From Actinobaculum suis (lineage in GTDB: Bacteria; Actinomycetota; Actinomycetes; Actinomycetales; Actinomycetaceae): a stretch of DNA of 64,000 nt. Each line of letters opens with the position of its first letter. Within the stretch, counting starts at the first letter, position 1. The notes beneath the pieces are model-generated. The model saw nothing but the letters and a program-made list of their open reading frames with translations, was not told where the DNA came from and ran no database searches. Both the position numbers and the translations under genes were made by a program. Below, piece after piece: positions 1 through 9,236 of the stretch. The stretch is from NCBI RefSeq assembly GCF_900102025.1, contig NZ_FNAU01000002.1, positions 1 to 64,000 on the forward strand, in the 5' to 3' direction.

Positions 1-2
1 TT

Positions 3-860
3 ATGGATACTCGGTTACATTCATGGCGGCAGTTCTTGGGGTTTACTGGCCAGGGTTATTATGCGTGGCGTTCCCGAAGCGCCCTACGCCAGGCCAGGGC
101 ACAGCAGCGGCGGCGTTTTGATGAGGCGGTAGCAAAAGAGTTTGAAAACTCCCGGCAAACTTATGGGGCGCCGCGTCTAGCAATAGCCCTGCGCCGGCGC
201 GGTATTCATGCGGATAAGAAGACCGTGGCCAGGTCAATGAAACGCCAGGGTTTGCAAGCAATTAGTGCCCGCAGTTTTCGCCGTCCGGGCCGCAGAGAAA
301 AAACAGAGTGCGACTATTCGGATCACCGTGAGCGTAAGTGGGATAAAGGTGCCCTGGACCGGGTGTGGATTACCGATTTCACGTACCTGCGTTCCGGGGA
401 AGGTTGGGTGTATCTGGTAGCCATTAGGGATGCCCATTCACGGCGCGTTCTCGGTTATGCAATGAGTGATAAGCAGACCACTCAAACCGTGCTAAAAGCC
501 TTGGATATGGCGATTGGGCTACGAGGGCAAGCGCCACGTAAATTGGTGTTGCACGCGGATCGGGGTGCTCAGTTCACGTCTAAGGAAATGGGCGAGTATA
601 TGGAGAGAATTGATGGGCACATGTCAATGGGACGAACCGGGGTGTGCTGGGATAACGCGATGTCTGAAGCTTTTTGGGCGATCTTGAAAGTAGAACATTT
701 CTACCGGTATGCCTTCGCCACGCGCAAGGAAGTCTACGAGTCAGTATCAGAGTGGATCGAAGTGTTTTATAACCGGACCCGGATCCACACGGCTATCGGC
801 GGTCACACACCCGTCGAATATGAATTAATAACCGCGGTACCATTCGTGGAAGCCGCTTAG
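3..860 (+). CDS. IS3-family transposase OrfB (DDE integrase)
   Basis: Transposase that cuts and joins the ends of an IS3-family element. An N-terminal helical DNA-binding region (about residues 30-95) precedes an rve-type catalytic core. The triad is D125 (WITDFTYL), D186 (HADRG) and E222 (SEAF). Thirty-five residues separate D186 and E222, the classic DD35E spacing. The C-terminal motif YNRTRIHTAIGG is typical of the family. The gene starts at the window edge, so OrfA, any programmed frameshift and the left inverted repeat lie outside, and the ATG at 3 may be internal to a longer OrfAB product. No right terminal inverted repeat could be assigned without the left end. It marks the left side of an accessory region. 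Confidence 0.93.
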   Translation: MDTRLHSWRQFLGFTGQGYYAWRSRSALRQARAQQRRRFDEAVAKEFENSRQTYGAPRLAIALRRRGIHADKKTVARSMKRQGLQAISARSFRRPGRREKTECDYSDHRERKWDKGALDRVWITDFTYLRSGEGWVYLVAIRDAHSRRVLGYAMSDKQTTQTVLKALDMAIGLRGQAPRKLVLHADRGAQFTSKEMGEYMERIDGHMSMGRTGVCWDNAMSEAFWAILKVEHFYRYAFATRKEVYESVSEWIEVFYNRTRIHTAIGGHTPVEYELITAVPFVEAA

Positions 861-1091
861 AAAAACGTCAACAACTTGCGGGCAAGCCCAGGAAGTACCA
901 CCCCGACGATAAGCCAAATTCGGCATAATTACCCCTTAAGGAGTTGATTTACAATACGAACGCCAACCAAACTGGTTGGAAACAAGAAATCATCTTCTAG
1001 GACTGTGCGGTAGCGCCAACTACCGCACAGTCCGCCCTAACTACACAAACGCGTGGACAAAACCTCCTCATCCTGTGCCAATTCCGTATTT
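861..1091. terminator. Intergenic with a strong hairpin (1001-1032)
   Basis: A 13-bp perfect stem, GACTGTGCGGTAG (1001-1013) with CTACCGCACAGTC (1020-1032), has a 6-nt loop. It lies just past the stop of the minus-strand membrane-protein gene, so it is probably the terminator of the rep-like/membrane-protein operon. The run of T after it on the minus strand is weak. A smaller inverted repeat, CCAACC/GGTTGG, lies at about 963-979. No gene is seen here. Confidence 0.65.
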
Positions 1092-2234
1092 CTAGGGACA
1101 CGGCACTTCCCACGAATTTCCACTTGCATCTCCCGCAAAGCAGTAGTTTGCATTCTCGTAAGACTCGACCCATCCGCCGCCTTGTGCCGGAGCTGGAGCG
1201 GGGGCTGGAGCCGGGGCGGGGGCGGGTGGACGTGCCGGAGCTGGAGCTGGTGCTTTCCGCCCGCTGTTGCCACCACTACGAGCACTCGAGCTGCTGCTCT
1301 TGGTAGTTTCTTTGTTGACGGAGGACTGGCTAGTAGCCCTATTGCTACCTGCACTTGCAACGTTCGATGTGCGTGGCTGGTGAGCCGTGGCAGCCGCAGC
1401 GGCTGCTTGCTCACTATCGTGGCGCGCCTGCAGGGCCTGGATTAGGCCTGGTAGTTCTTCTTCCCCAGTCTTGATAGTTTCCAGTGCTTGTTCGCGCCAT
1501 TTGCTATCCATACCAGATACGTCACCACCGATACTGGTTTGCAGGTCGGTAAGGGAATGCCGGATCTGACCAATCCGGCCCGTCTCATCACTATCAGGAT
1601 AGGCAGCTACTAACTGATTACCACTACCGGCTAGTTCGAGTACGGCACCTAACCGCCCACTAAGCGTATCTTCTGCCCACGCCCGCCGCGCAGTCCCAAT
1701 ACTCTCAGTCCACTGGTCAGCTTGGGTATTCCATTCACCAGCAAACACGGCCAGGCTATCCGTTAATTCTTCTAACTGTCTCGTTTCATTCTTGACCGTC
1801 CTCGTCTTCGCATTGGCAAGGTCCACTTGCTCACGCTGGTGTGCAAGTTCTGGTCCTGGCCCGCACTCCAACCCCAGATCGGAGGCGTCTGCTTGGCAGG
1901 TTTCCCACACACCCCGAGCGCTCTCCACAGCCCGCCCGGCTTCCAGGTAAGCCTCCTGGTAGACCGGCCAAACCTTCTCATAGGCCTGTCTAACCCGGAT
2001 AGCGTTATACGCCGAATACCCCCAATAAGCACCACCGGCCAGACCGCCAACAACCAGGGCGGTAATACCCCACACCCACCAACGCCGACGCCTTGCTACC
2101 GGCAAATCTTCCGGTCCTGCTGGCGTAGCACCACTTACCCCACCAGCCGGCCCGGCCCCTGGCGTGGCCGGGTTTTCCTCGCCTGGCACGGCGCTTTCAA
2201 CCTCGTCTAGCACCACTGTTTTCGTGTTGTCCAT
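1092..2234 (-). CDS. Single-pass membrane protein of unknown function
   Basis: No family is recognised. The 380-residue protein has a Pro/Gly/Glu-rich cytoplasmic N-terminus (1-47), an Arg-rich stop (RRRRWW), one membrane segment at about 52-73, and a long extracytoplasmic helical region (about 75-270). An Ala/Pro tract (about 325-350) leads to a short C-terminal tail with two cysteines (YCFAG and VPCP). Two more cysteines sit near residues 113 and 123. Type II topology (N-in) is inferred from the positive residues before the membrane segment. A GGGGAAG ribosome site precedes the ATG. It starts 77 bp after the rep-like gene and is probably co-transcribed with it. It could be a surface or entry-exclusion type protein of a mobile replicon, but nothing in the sequence proves this. 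Confidence 0.75.
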   Translation of the reverse strand: MDNTKTVVLDEVESAVPGEENPATPGAGPAGGVSGATPAGPEDLPVARRRRWWVWGITALVVGGLAGGAYWGYSAYNAIRVRQAYEKVWPVYQEAYLEAGRAVESARGVWETCQADASDLGLECGPGPELAHQREQVDLANAKTRTVKNETRQLEELTDSLAVFAGEWNTQADQWTESIGTARRAWAEDTLSGRLGAVLELAGSGNQLVAAYPDSDETGRIGQIRHSLTDLQTSIGGDVSGMDSKWREQALETIKTGEEELPGLIQALQARHDSEQAAAAAATAHQPRTSNVASAGSNRATSQSSVNKETTKSSSSSARSGGNSGRKAPAPAPARPPAPAPAPAPAPAPAQGGGWVESYENANYCFAGDASGNSWEVPCP

Positions 2235-2311
2235 GGATTTCTCACTTCCCCTCGTCTCGTAAGGAAATCCCCAATAAAAACATTCTTCCAGAATATGGTT
2301 CTAACTAGCTG

Positions 2312-3532
2312 CTACCACCCCCGTTCCCGGTGTGCTAAAGCCGCGTTAGCACGCAGTTTCTCGCCCAGTTCAGCCCACCCAGCAGGCGGAGCACTTGCCC
2401 GCTCACCGGCCGGAACACTCGTGTCCACCAGCGAGTTCGTATGCGACCGGGCCTTACGGGCCGTAGCCGGCACCTCACTGGTGAACTGGCCAACCCGGAA
2501 AATCACCAAACCCGCCGGATTCTTCGCATCTTGCGGGAACGGATCCATGTTCAACCGCGTGTGAATCTGAATCGGTTTCCAACCCAAACGCAACGCTTCA
2601 CGCAGCAGATCGCACACCCGGCCCAACGCCGAAGGCGGTAACACCTCACGCAACCGGGAAGGCACACACGCATCCACCAGGCCCAAATCCACACCAACAT
2701 CAGCCGCGGAATCTGAGACCGGGGCTTGCGAGGTGTCCTGCGCCGGGTCTGCCACCACGCGCGAGCCTGGCCCGCCCTGACCAGGCCCGGACAGGCCAGG
2801 CTCGCCGGGGCCGGCGTCAGCCGCCCCGGCCACCACGTCGTCAGTCCGGCCTTGCAAACTTTCACGCCCGCCAGCCACCAAGCCCGGACGCGAACCTACC
2901 CGCCCGGTCTCGTTAGAACCAGTCAACGTATGGCTGGCTGGAGGATCTACATGGGGGTTAACTGATCTTATGGGTACATGTTTTTGCACCTGTGGCAGAC
3001 GAGAATTTGCACCTGTGGAACCCTCCCCCGTCTCACAGGTGAAACTTTTGCACTTGTGGACTTTCCCGCGTGATTCCGCCATTTCCTCCACAGGTGCAAA
3101 CTTTGCACTTGTGGACTTATCCACAGGCAAGTTTTCCACAGGAGGGTTATCCACAAGAGATTTATCCACAGATTCAGGTTCACTGATCGGCGCTTCCAGC
3201 TTTGAAACATCAAAGTCACCGACCTCCATATTCACCCGATAATCAGTACCCGACCGGTGCTTATGAGCACCACGACTAGCACACGAGGGGGCATCAGAAT
3301 CGCACCACCGATAACGAGGCGTGCGAGTAATAAGCCCCCACTCCTCCAAAGACTTCAAATGAGTCTTCACGGTACGCACCTCACACTCAGAACTATGAGC
3401 TATCTCACCCATCGACCGCCACGTCACCTGCTCATCATTCGCAAACTCACACAAAGCAATAAGAACCAGCTTGCAATTAGCACCAATACCACGCACCTGA
3501 TCCAAAGCCCACGCAGACGCCCGCCAACTCAT
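2312..3532 (-). CDS. Winged-helix replication-initiator-like protein
   Basis: Residues 1-100 form a winged helix-turn-helix (KLVLIALCEFAN, then the recognition region EVRTVKTHLKSLEEWGLI) like those of phage and plasmid replication proteins in actinobacteria. A long unstructured linker (about 115-285) is rich in Val, Asp, Pro and Gly. A small C-terminal helical domain (about 290-370: SRLREVLPPSALGRVCDLLREAL) follows. The linker contains a five-residue repeat (VDKSL, VDNPP, VENLP, VDKST) because the DNA there is a phased array of DnaA boxes next to iteron-like repeats. This arrangement parallels phage lambda O, whose gene contains the origin iterons. The role as initiator is inferred from fold and embedded sites. 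The gene starts 89 bp after the CRISPR array in the direction of array transcription. It could instead be a transcriptional regulator. Confidence 0.7.
   Translation of the reverse strand: MSWRASAWALDQVRGIGANCKLVLIALCEFANDEQVTWRSMGEIAHSSECEVRTVKTHLKSLEEWGLITRTPRYRWCDSDAPSCASRGAHKHRSGTDYRVNMEVGDFDVSKLEAPISEPESVDKSLVDNPPVENLPVDKSTSAKFAPVEEMAESRGKVHKCKSFTCETGEGSTGANSRLPQVQKHVPIRSVNPHVDPPASHTLTGSNETGRVGSRPGLVAGGRESLQGRTDDVVAGAADAGPGEPGLSGPGQGGPGSRVVADPAQDTSQAPVSDSAADVGVDLGLVDACVPSRLREVLPPSALGRVCDLLREALRLGWKPIQIHTRLNMDPFPQDAKNPAGLVIFRVGQFTSEVPATARKARSHTNSLVDTSVPAGERASAPPAGWAELGEKLRANAALAHRERGW
2983..3170. other. Candidate replication origin inside the rep-like gene
   Basis: Iteron-like motif TTTGCACYTGTGG occurs at 2983-2995, 3006-3018, 3047-3059 and 3102-3114. 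Inverted copies lie at 3034-3044 (partial) and 3088-3100, so 3087-3115 is an almost perfect palindromic pair. Immediately beside them are DnaA boxes TTATCCACA at 3117-3125, 3147-3155 and 3162-3170, and TTTTCCACA at 3132-3140. The four start exactly 15 bp apart. Iterons plus DnaA boxes are the usual parts of theta-type plasmid or phage origins. Function as an origin is inferred. Confidence 0.6.
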
Positions 3533-3621
3533 GACGCCACACCCTTCTCACAACGAGCAACGTGAACTTCAAGGAGGATTACAAAACCCCGGGCGATGCG
3601 GCTAATGCGGTTGCAACACTG

Positions 3622-6600
3622 GGAAATATCTCCGCGCGTGCGGAGAAGAGAAAGTAAACTGGCCAACCCTAGGGTTTCTCTGGGAAATACCTCCGCGCGT
3701 GCGGAGAAGAGCGTGCAACGCATAAAGCTTACGAGCTGGGCGGTGAAATACCTCCGCGCGTGCGGAGAAGAGGGGGTTGAACGTTTACAGATTTTGATCC
3801 GCACGGAAATACCTCCGCGCGTGCGGAGAAGAGTAAGCCAAGCCACTTAGGCGCACCTCCTTTCTGGAAATACCTCCGCGCGTGCGGAGAAGAGACGCTG
3901 ATTGCTCGGAAGGTGAGTGCCATGTCGGAAATACCTCCGCGCGTGCGGAGAAGAGGGTCACCGAGCGGGTCACCTTCCGGATCACCGGGAAATACCTCCG
4001 CGCGTGCGGAGAAGAGCTACGCGCCGGGTGCCGTCAATCTTTTCCGTGTGAAATACCTCCGCGCGTGCGGAGAAGAGGCATGATCGCTGGCTTGGTCCGC
4101 CACATTGTAGGAAATACCTCCGCGCGTGCGGAGAAGAGTCATCCGGCCATATTCCCGCGTCGGTTAGGCCGGAAATACCTCCGCGCGTGCGGAGAAGAGC
4201 TGAGCCTTACCAGGCCCGGCGAAAACACGATGGAAATACCTCCGCGCGTGCGGAGAAGAGTCCCGCAGGACTCCAGTCGTTGAATGTTGCTGGGAAATAC
4301 CTCCGCGCGTGCGGAGAAGAGCTACGGTTGCGTAGTCCTTTTTGTTTCCTACGGGAAATACCTCCGCGCGTGCGGAGAAGAGGCAAGCCGGCCCAGAAAA
4401 TACCTGTATTCCTGGGAAATACCTCCGCGCGTGCGGAGAAGAGATGAACATGCGGCGCGGTGCATAACATTCACCGGAAATACCTCCGCGCGTGCGGAGA
4501 AGAGAGCCAAATTGCGATGCGGCATGAGGGGCAGCTGGAAATACCTCCGCGCGTGCGGAGAAGAGATGGAGTTAGCCGGCGGGGCCGAAAATGCACCGGA
4601 AATACCTCCGCGCGTGCGGAGAAGAGATCCAGCTTCTTCGAGGCTTTTAGCGGTTTCCCTGGAAATACCTCCGCGCGTGCGGAGAAGAGATCCAGCTTCT
4701 TCGAGGCTTTTAGCGGTTTCCCTGGAAATACCTCCGCGCGTGCGGAGAAGAGCCGGGTCCACTATCACTAGCGGCACACTACGCGGAAATACCTCCGCGC
4801 GTGCGGAGAAGAGGGAGTGAGTCGCGGAAGAAAATCCATTATCCAGGAAATACCTCCGCGCGTGCGGAGAAGAGGGCGTGGTGAGTGTTCGCCGCGACCC
4901 AACCACGGAAATACCTCCGCGCGTGCGGAGAAGAGTCATCCGACATTTGGCAAGCCGTTTCATACATGGAAATACCTCCGCGCGTGCGGAGAAGAGTCGC
5001 GCGGGCTACCATCAAGCGCCTGCGTATAGGAAATACCTCCGCGCGTGCGGAGAAGAGCTGCACGAAATCAGAGACATTAGCCCCAAGCCGGAAATACCTC
5101 CGCGCGTGCGGAGAAGAGCTGCACGAAATCAGAGACATTAGCCCCAAGCCGGAAATACCTCCGCGCGTGCGGAGAAGAGTTATGTCCTAGCACCGAGGAA
5201 TACGGAATACCGGAAATACCTCCGCGCGTGCGGAGAAGAGAACATGGTGCCCTAGCGGGATCATTTCATCCCGGAAATACCTCCGCGCGTGCGGAGAAGA
5301 GGTAACCTGTTGTAATCCACGCCGGCTTTCACCGGAAATACCTCCGCGCGTGCGGAGAAGAGTGATGGTGATCGGCGGCGGGCTTGCTTGGCAGGGAAAT
5401 ACCTCCGCGCGTGCGGAGAAGAGGATCCCGGCCCGAATGCTGATAAACCATCACCGGAAATACCTCCGCGCGTGCGGAGAAGAGCATCGCGATAGGCCCG
5501 TAAAAGAGTTTTACTGGGAAATACCTCCGCGCGTGCGGAGAAGAGACACAACACCGATCTAGGGCCGTTTTTAAGGAGGAAATACCTCCGCGCGTGCGGA
5601 GAAGAGCGGAATGTACTTGCCTGGCAAGGCCGGTAAACGGAAATACCTCCGCGCGTGCGGAGAAGAGCGGAATGTACTTGCCTGGCAAGGCCGGTAAACG
5701 GAAATACCTCCGCGCGTGCGGAGAAGAGGACCTCGCCACCTGCACAGGTTTTGCTAGAACGGAAATACCTCCGCGCGTGCGGAGAAGAGTCTCCAACACG
5801 CGATTCACTAATTCCATGCCGGGAAATACCTCCGCGCGTGCGGAGAAGAGTTTCTCACTATTGGGGAAGTTGTGGGAAGGGGGGAAATACCTCCGCGCGT
5901 GCGGAGAAGAGCGGATCTACCGGCAAGCCTACGAAATTTACGAGGGAAATACCTCCGCGCGTGCGGAGAAGAGCGGCAGGAGGCGACTGGCGCGATCCTG
6001 CGGGGGGGGGGGGGGAAAACCCCCGGAGAAGAGTTGCGGTAGGCGAGAGTTATCAGGCCCTGAGCTGGAAATACCTCCGCGCGTGCGGAGAAGAGTAGCC
6101 GACGACATCAAAGGCGTAGTTCTCGAAGGAAATACCTCCGCGCGTGCGGAGAAGAGTGTTGAAGTCTCCAGCCATGCCGGTACCGCAGGGAAATACCTCC
6201 GCGCGTGCGGAGAAGAGCGTTAGTGGCTGGGGATTGAAAGACCCCGAAGGGAAATACCTCCGCGCGTGCGGAGAAGAGAAGGAAACCGAGATGGAAGAAA
6301 AGACAGTGCCCGGAAATACCTCCGCGCGTGCGGAGAAGAGGGGGGTGTCCTTGTTGTAGTGGAGCATGGCATGGAAATACCTCCGCGCGTGCGGAGAAGA
6401 GCGCCGCTATTACCGGCGGGCACACTGATTAGGGGGAAATACCTCCGCGCGTGCGGAGAAGAGCCGGCCGTGTTGCGCGCCCGCGTCCTGAGCAGGGAAA
6501 TACCTCCGCGCGTGCGGAGAAGAGGCGCCGTGAAGGCCTGGCAGAGCGTAAAGCCCGGAAATACCTCCGCGCGTGCGGAGAAGAGCGGGCGTTTCGCGGC

Positions 6601-8903
6601 AGGTGGTGGAGCGAGCGGGAAATACCTCCGCGCGTGCGGAGAAGAGGTTGGGCCGCGGTATACGTAACCCTATTACCGGGAAATACCTCCGCGCGTGCGG
6701 AGAAGAGATTCTGTGCACGCGTTTATTCCGGTTAATTCGGGAAATACCTCCGCGTGTGCGGAGAAGAGCTCCCCGCCCATAGGCCCCGCCCACAGCAACG
6801 AGAAATACCTCCGCGCGTGCGGAGAAGAGGGTGTTCCCACAACCCGGCGATGTCGCTTTCTGGAAATACCTCCGCGCGTGCGGAGAAGAGCGATTCACCA
6901 GCTCCATGCCGGTTATCGCAAGGGAAATACCTCCGCGCGTGCGGAGAAGAGTAATCCCGCCCCGATCAGCCACCAGATCATACGGAAATACCTCCGCGCG
7001 TGCGGAGAAGAGCAAGCCGGTTCGGGCGGCCTGTATCCCCGTACGGAAATACCTCCGCGCGTGCGGAGAAGAGGGGGCAATAGTCGAGGGTGTCGATTAG
7101 GTCTAGGAAATACCTCCGCGCGTGCGGAGAAGAGTCGATAGGGAGGTCACCCTCAAAATTAAGGCCGGAAATACCTCCGCGCGTGCGGAGAAGAGTAGTG
7201 GGGGCAATGAATTTCGTCGCCTACCACGGAAATACCTCCGCGCGTGCGGAGAAGAGAGCCACAAACCACCACCCCCACAACCGCCCATGGAAATACCTCC
7301 GCGCGTGCGGAGAAGAGAATTTGCCGCCGCTATACGCGCCCGCGGCTACGGAAATACCTCCGCGCGTGCGGAGAAGAGAGCCACAAACCACCACCCCCAC
7401 AACCGCCCATGGAAATACCTCCGCGCGTGCGGAGAAGAGAATTTGCCGCCGCTATACGCGCCCGCGGCTACGGAAATACCTCCGCGCGTGCGGAGAAGAG
7501 AGCCACAAACCACCACCCCCACAACCGCCCATGGAAATACCTCCGCGCGTGCGGAGAAGAGAATTTGCCGCCGCTATACGCGCCCGCGGCTACGGAAATA
7601 CCTCCGCGCGTGCGGAGAAGAGTCTCCTAATACGGTGCGGTCCTATATTTCCCAGGAAATACCTCCGCGCGTGCGGAGAAGAGTGTTTGAGGGTTTCGAT
7701 GAGCGGGCCTGCCTGGGAAATACCTCCGCGCGTGCGGAGAAGAGGGGTGCAAAAAGCTGTTAGGAGGGGAGAAGAAGGAAATACCTCCGCGCGTGCGGAG
7801 AAGAGCCAAGCTAATCCAGACCGGTATGCCGCGATCGGGAAATACCTCCGCGCGTGCGGAGAAGAGCGACAGACCGCCAACCTTCCGGATTGCGGAGAGG
7901 AAATACCTCCGCGCGTGCGGAGAAGAGCGACTTCCGCATTTTTGAAGGCCGCTAAGGTTTGAAATACCTCCGCGCGTGCGGAGAAGAGCCACCTTCTGAA
8001 GCCGTACGTTCATCACCGCCGGAAATACCTCCGCGCGTGCGGAGAAGAGTGACCGGGCCGTATTGTCAGTACCTCGATCGGGGAAATACCTCCGCGCGTG
8101 CGGAGAAGAGTTGTCGAAGAAGAGAACGAGTGAGGTGCGGGGGGAAATACCTCCGCGCGTGCGGAGAAGAGCTTTTGGGATCCGCTCACTGCGTCATCGG
8201 AGAGGAAATACCTCCGCGCGTGCGGAGAAGAGAACGCGCCCGCCGGTGGAAGCGCTAGCGACCCGGAAATACCTCCGCGCGTGCGGAGAAGAGCAGCCCC
8301 GTCAATGACCGCTTCGGTCAAATATGGAAATACCTCCGCGCGTGCGGAGAAGAGAGGGCGCTTCTCGCGAGACCGTGGCGAGCCTCGGAAATACCTCCGC
8401 GCGTGCGGAGAAGAGATCACCGGTACGCCCTGCATACTCGCTGAGTAGGAAATACCTCCGCGCGTGCGGAGAAGAGTGCGGCGCGGTGCCCTGGAAATCG
8501 GGCATGCCGGAAATACCTCCGCGCGTGCGGAGAAGAGCGGTATTAGCGCGGAAATCGGCCCGGAAATTGGGAAATACCTCCGCGCGTGCGGAGAAGAGTC
8601 GACGCGGATGATGTTGACGCACGGGCTACAGGAAATACCTCCGCGCGTGCGGAGAAGAGGGAGGTTTCTACCCTAAGGGCGGCTTAGTTCGGGAAATACC
8701 TCCGCGCGTGCGGAGAAGAGTTTCCGGATTGAGATACGGGACAAGGATAGCGGGAAATACCTCCGCGCGTGCGGAGAAGAGCACGCGCGGCATCACCTAC
8801 AACGGCTTCACTGGGAAATACCTCCGCGCGTGCGGAGAAGAGCGAGGATTTCGGCTCTCTGCTGACCGAACGCTGGAAATACCTCCGCGCGTGCGGAGAA
8901 GAG
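3622..8903 (-). CRISPR. Type I-E CRISPR array, 87 repeats and 86 spacers
   Basis: A 29-bp repeat recurs every 61 bp (a few 60, 62 or 63) with mostly 32-nt spacers. Read on the minus strand the repeat is 5 nt, a hairpin CTCCGC-ACGC-GCGGAG, then an 8-nt 3' part GTATTTCC. This is the same 5-16-8 layout as the E. coli I-E repeat, so transcription is on minus and GUAUUUCC would be the crRNA 5' handle. The lowest-coordinate repeat (3622-3650) has a base change (TATC for TACC), as expected at the old, leader-distal end. The repeat at 6740-6768 has one change, and 6005-6033 is badly damaged. Spacers at 4627/4690, 5058/5119 and 5607/5668 are adjacent duplicates, and a two-spacer block occurs three times in 7257-7593. 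Confidence 0.98.
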
Positions 8904-8921
8904 ACTAAATGACCTGCGGTT

Positions 8922-9236
8922 TTATCGGCCGCTCGCCCAATTTTCGTTAATCCTACCGGGGCGCGAAGCAAAAAGCGTCAAGCCGTCGAAGTCGAGTGCC
9001 TTGCAGGCTTGCCGCCCGCTCATTTCAATTCCAAATCCTTGCTCACGGGAAGAATCGTTGTAGATCAAGACTGCGGAACCCTCTCCGGTTACTGTGCTGA
9101 GGCGTTCCCAGAGCTGCTCCTTAACATTGCGCGAAATAACGCCCACGTAAAGCCCCGAGCTCACTTCGGAAAGGAATCTACTCACATATCCATGTACGTG
9201 CTCAGGCACTGCGGAAAGCTGAATGACTGCAAACAC
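8922..9236 (-). CDS. cas2: Cas2e, adaptation complex subunit (type I-E)
   Basis: Subunit of the Cas1-Cas2 spacer integrase, where Cas2 is the central scaffold dimer. The 104-residue protein starts MFAVIQLSAVPEHVHGYVSRF and has the I-E specific form (E. coli Cas2 is 94 aa), with a ferredoxin-like fold and a C-terminal strand region after LFASRPGR. The start is GTG and shares one G with the cas1 TAG stop (TAGTG). The TAA stop (8922-8924) is only 18 bp from the first CRISPR repeat, so any leader signals for spacer integration must lie in those 18 bp or inside the 3' end of this gene. Confidence 0.93.
   Translation of the reverse strand: MFAVIQLSAVPEHVHGYVSRFLSEVSSGLYVGVISRNVKEQLWERLSTVTGEGSAVLIYNDSSREQGFGIEMSGRQACKALDFDGLTLFASRPGRINENWASGR

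Noticed and set aside
1053-1445. Plus-strand frames opposite the membrane-protein gene, and similar antisense frames opposite hrpB, cas3, nrdE and others
   Set aside because: Shadows of high-GC genes in other frames, without ribosome sites or domains.
3596-8908. Dozens of long reading frames with repeated EIPPRVRRR, GNTSARAEK and KYLRACGEE segments
   Set aside because: They are translations of the CRISPR repeat. The 61-bp period cycles through all three frames and the repeat has no stop in most of them.
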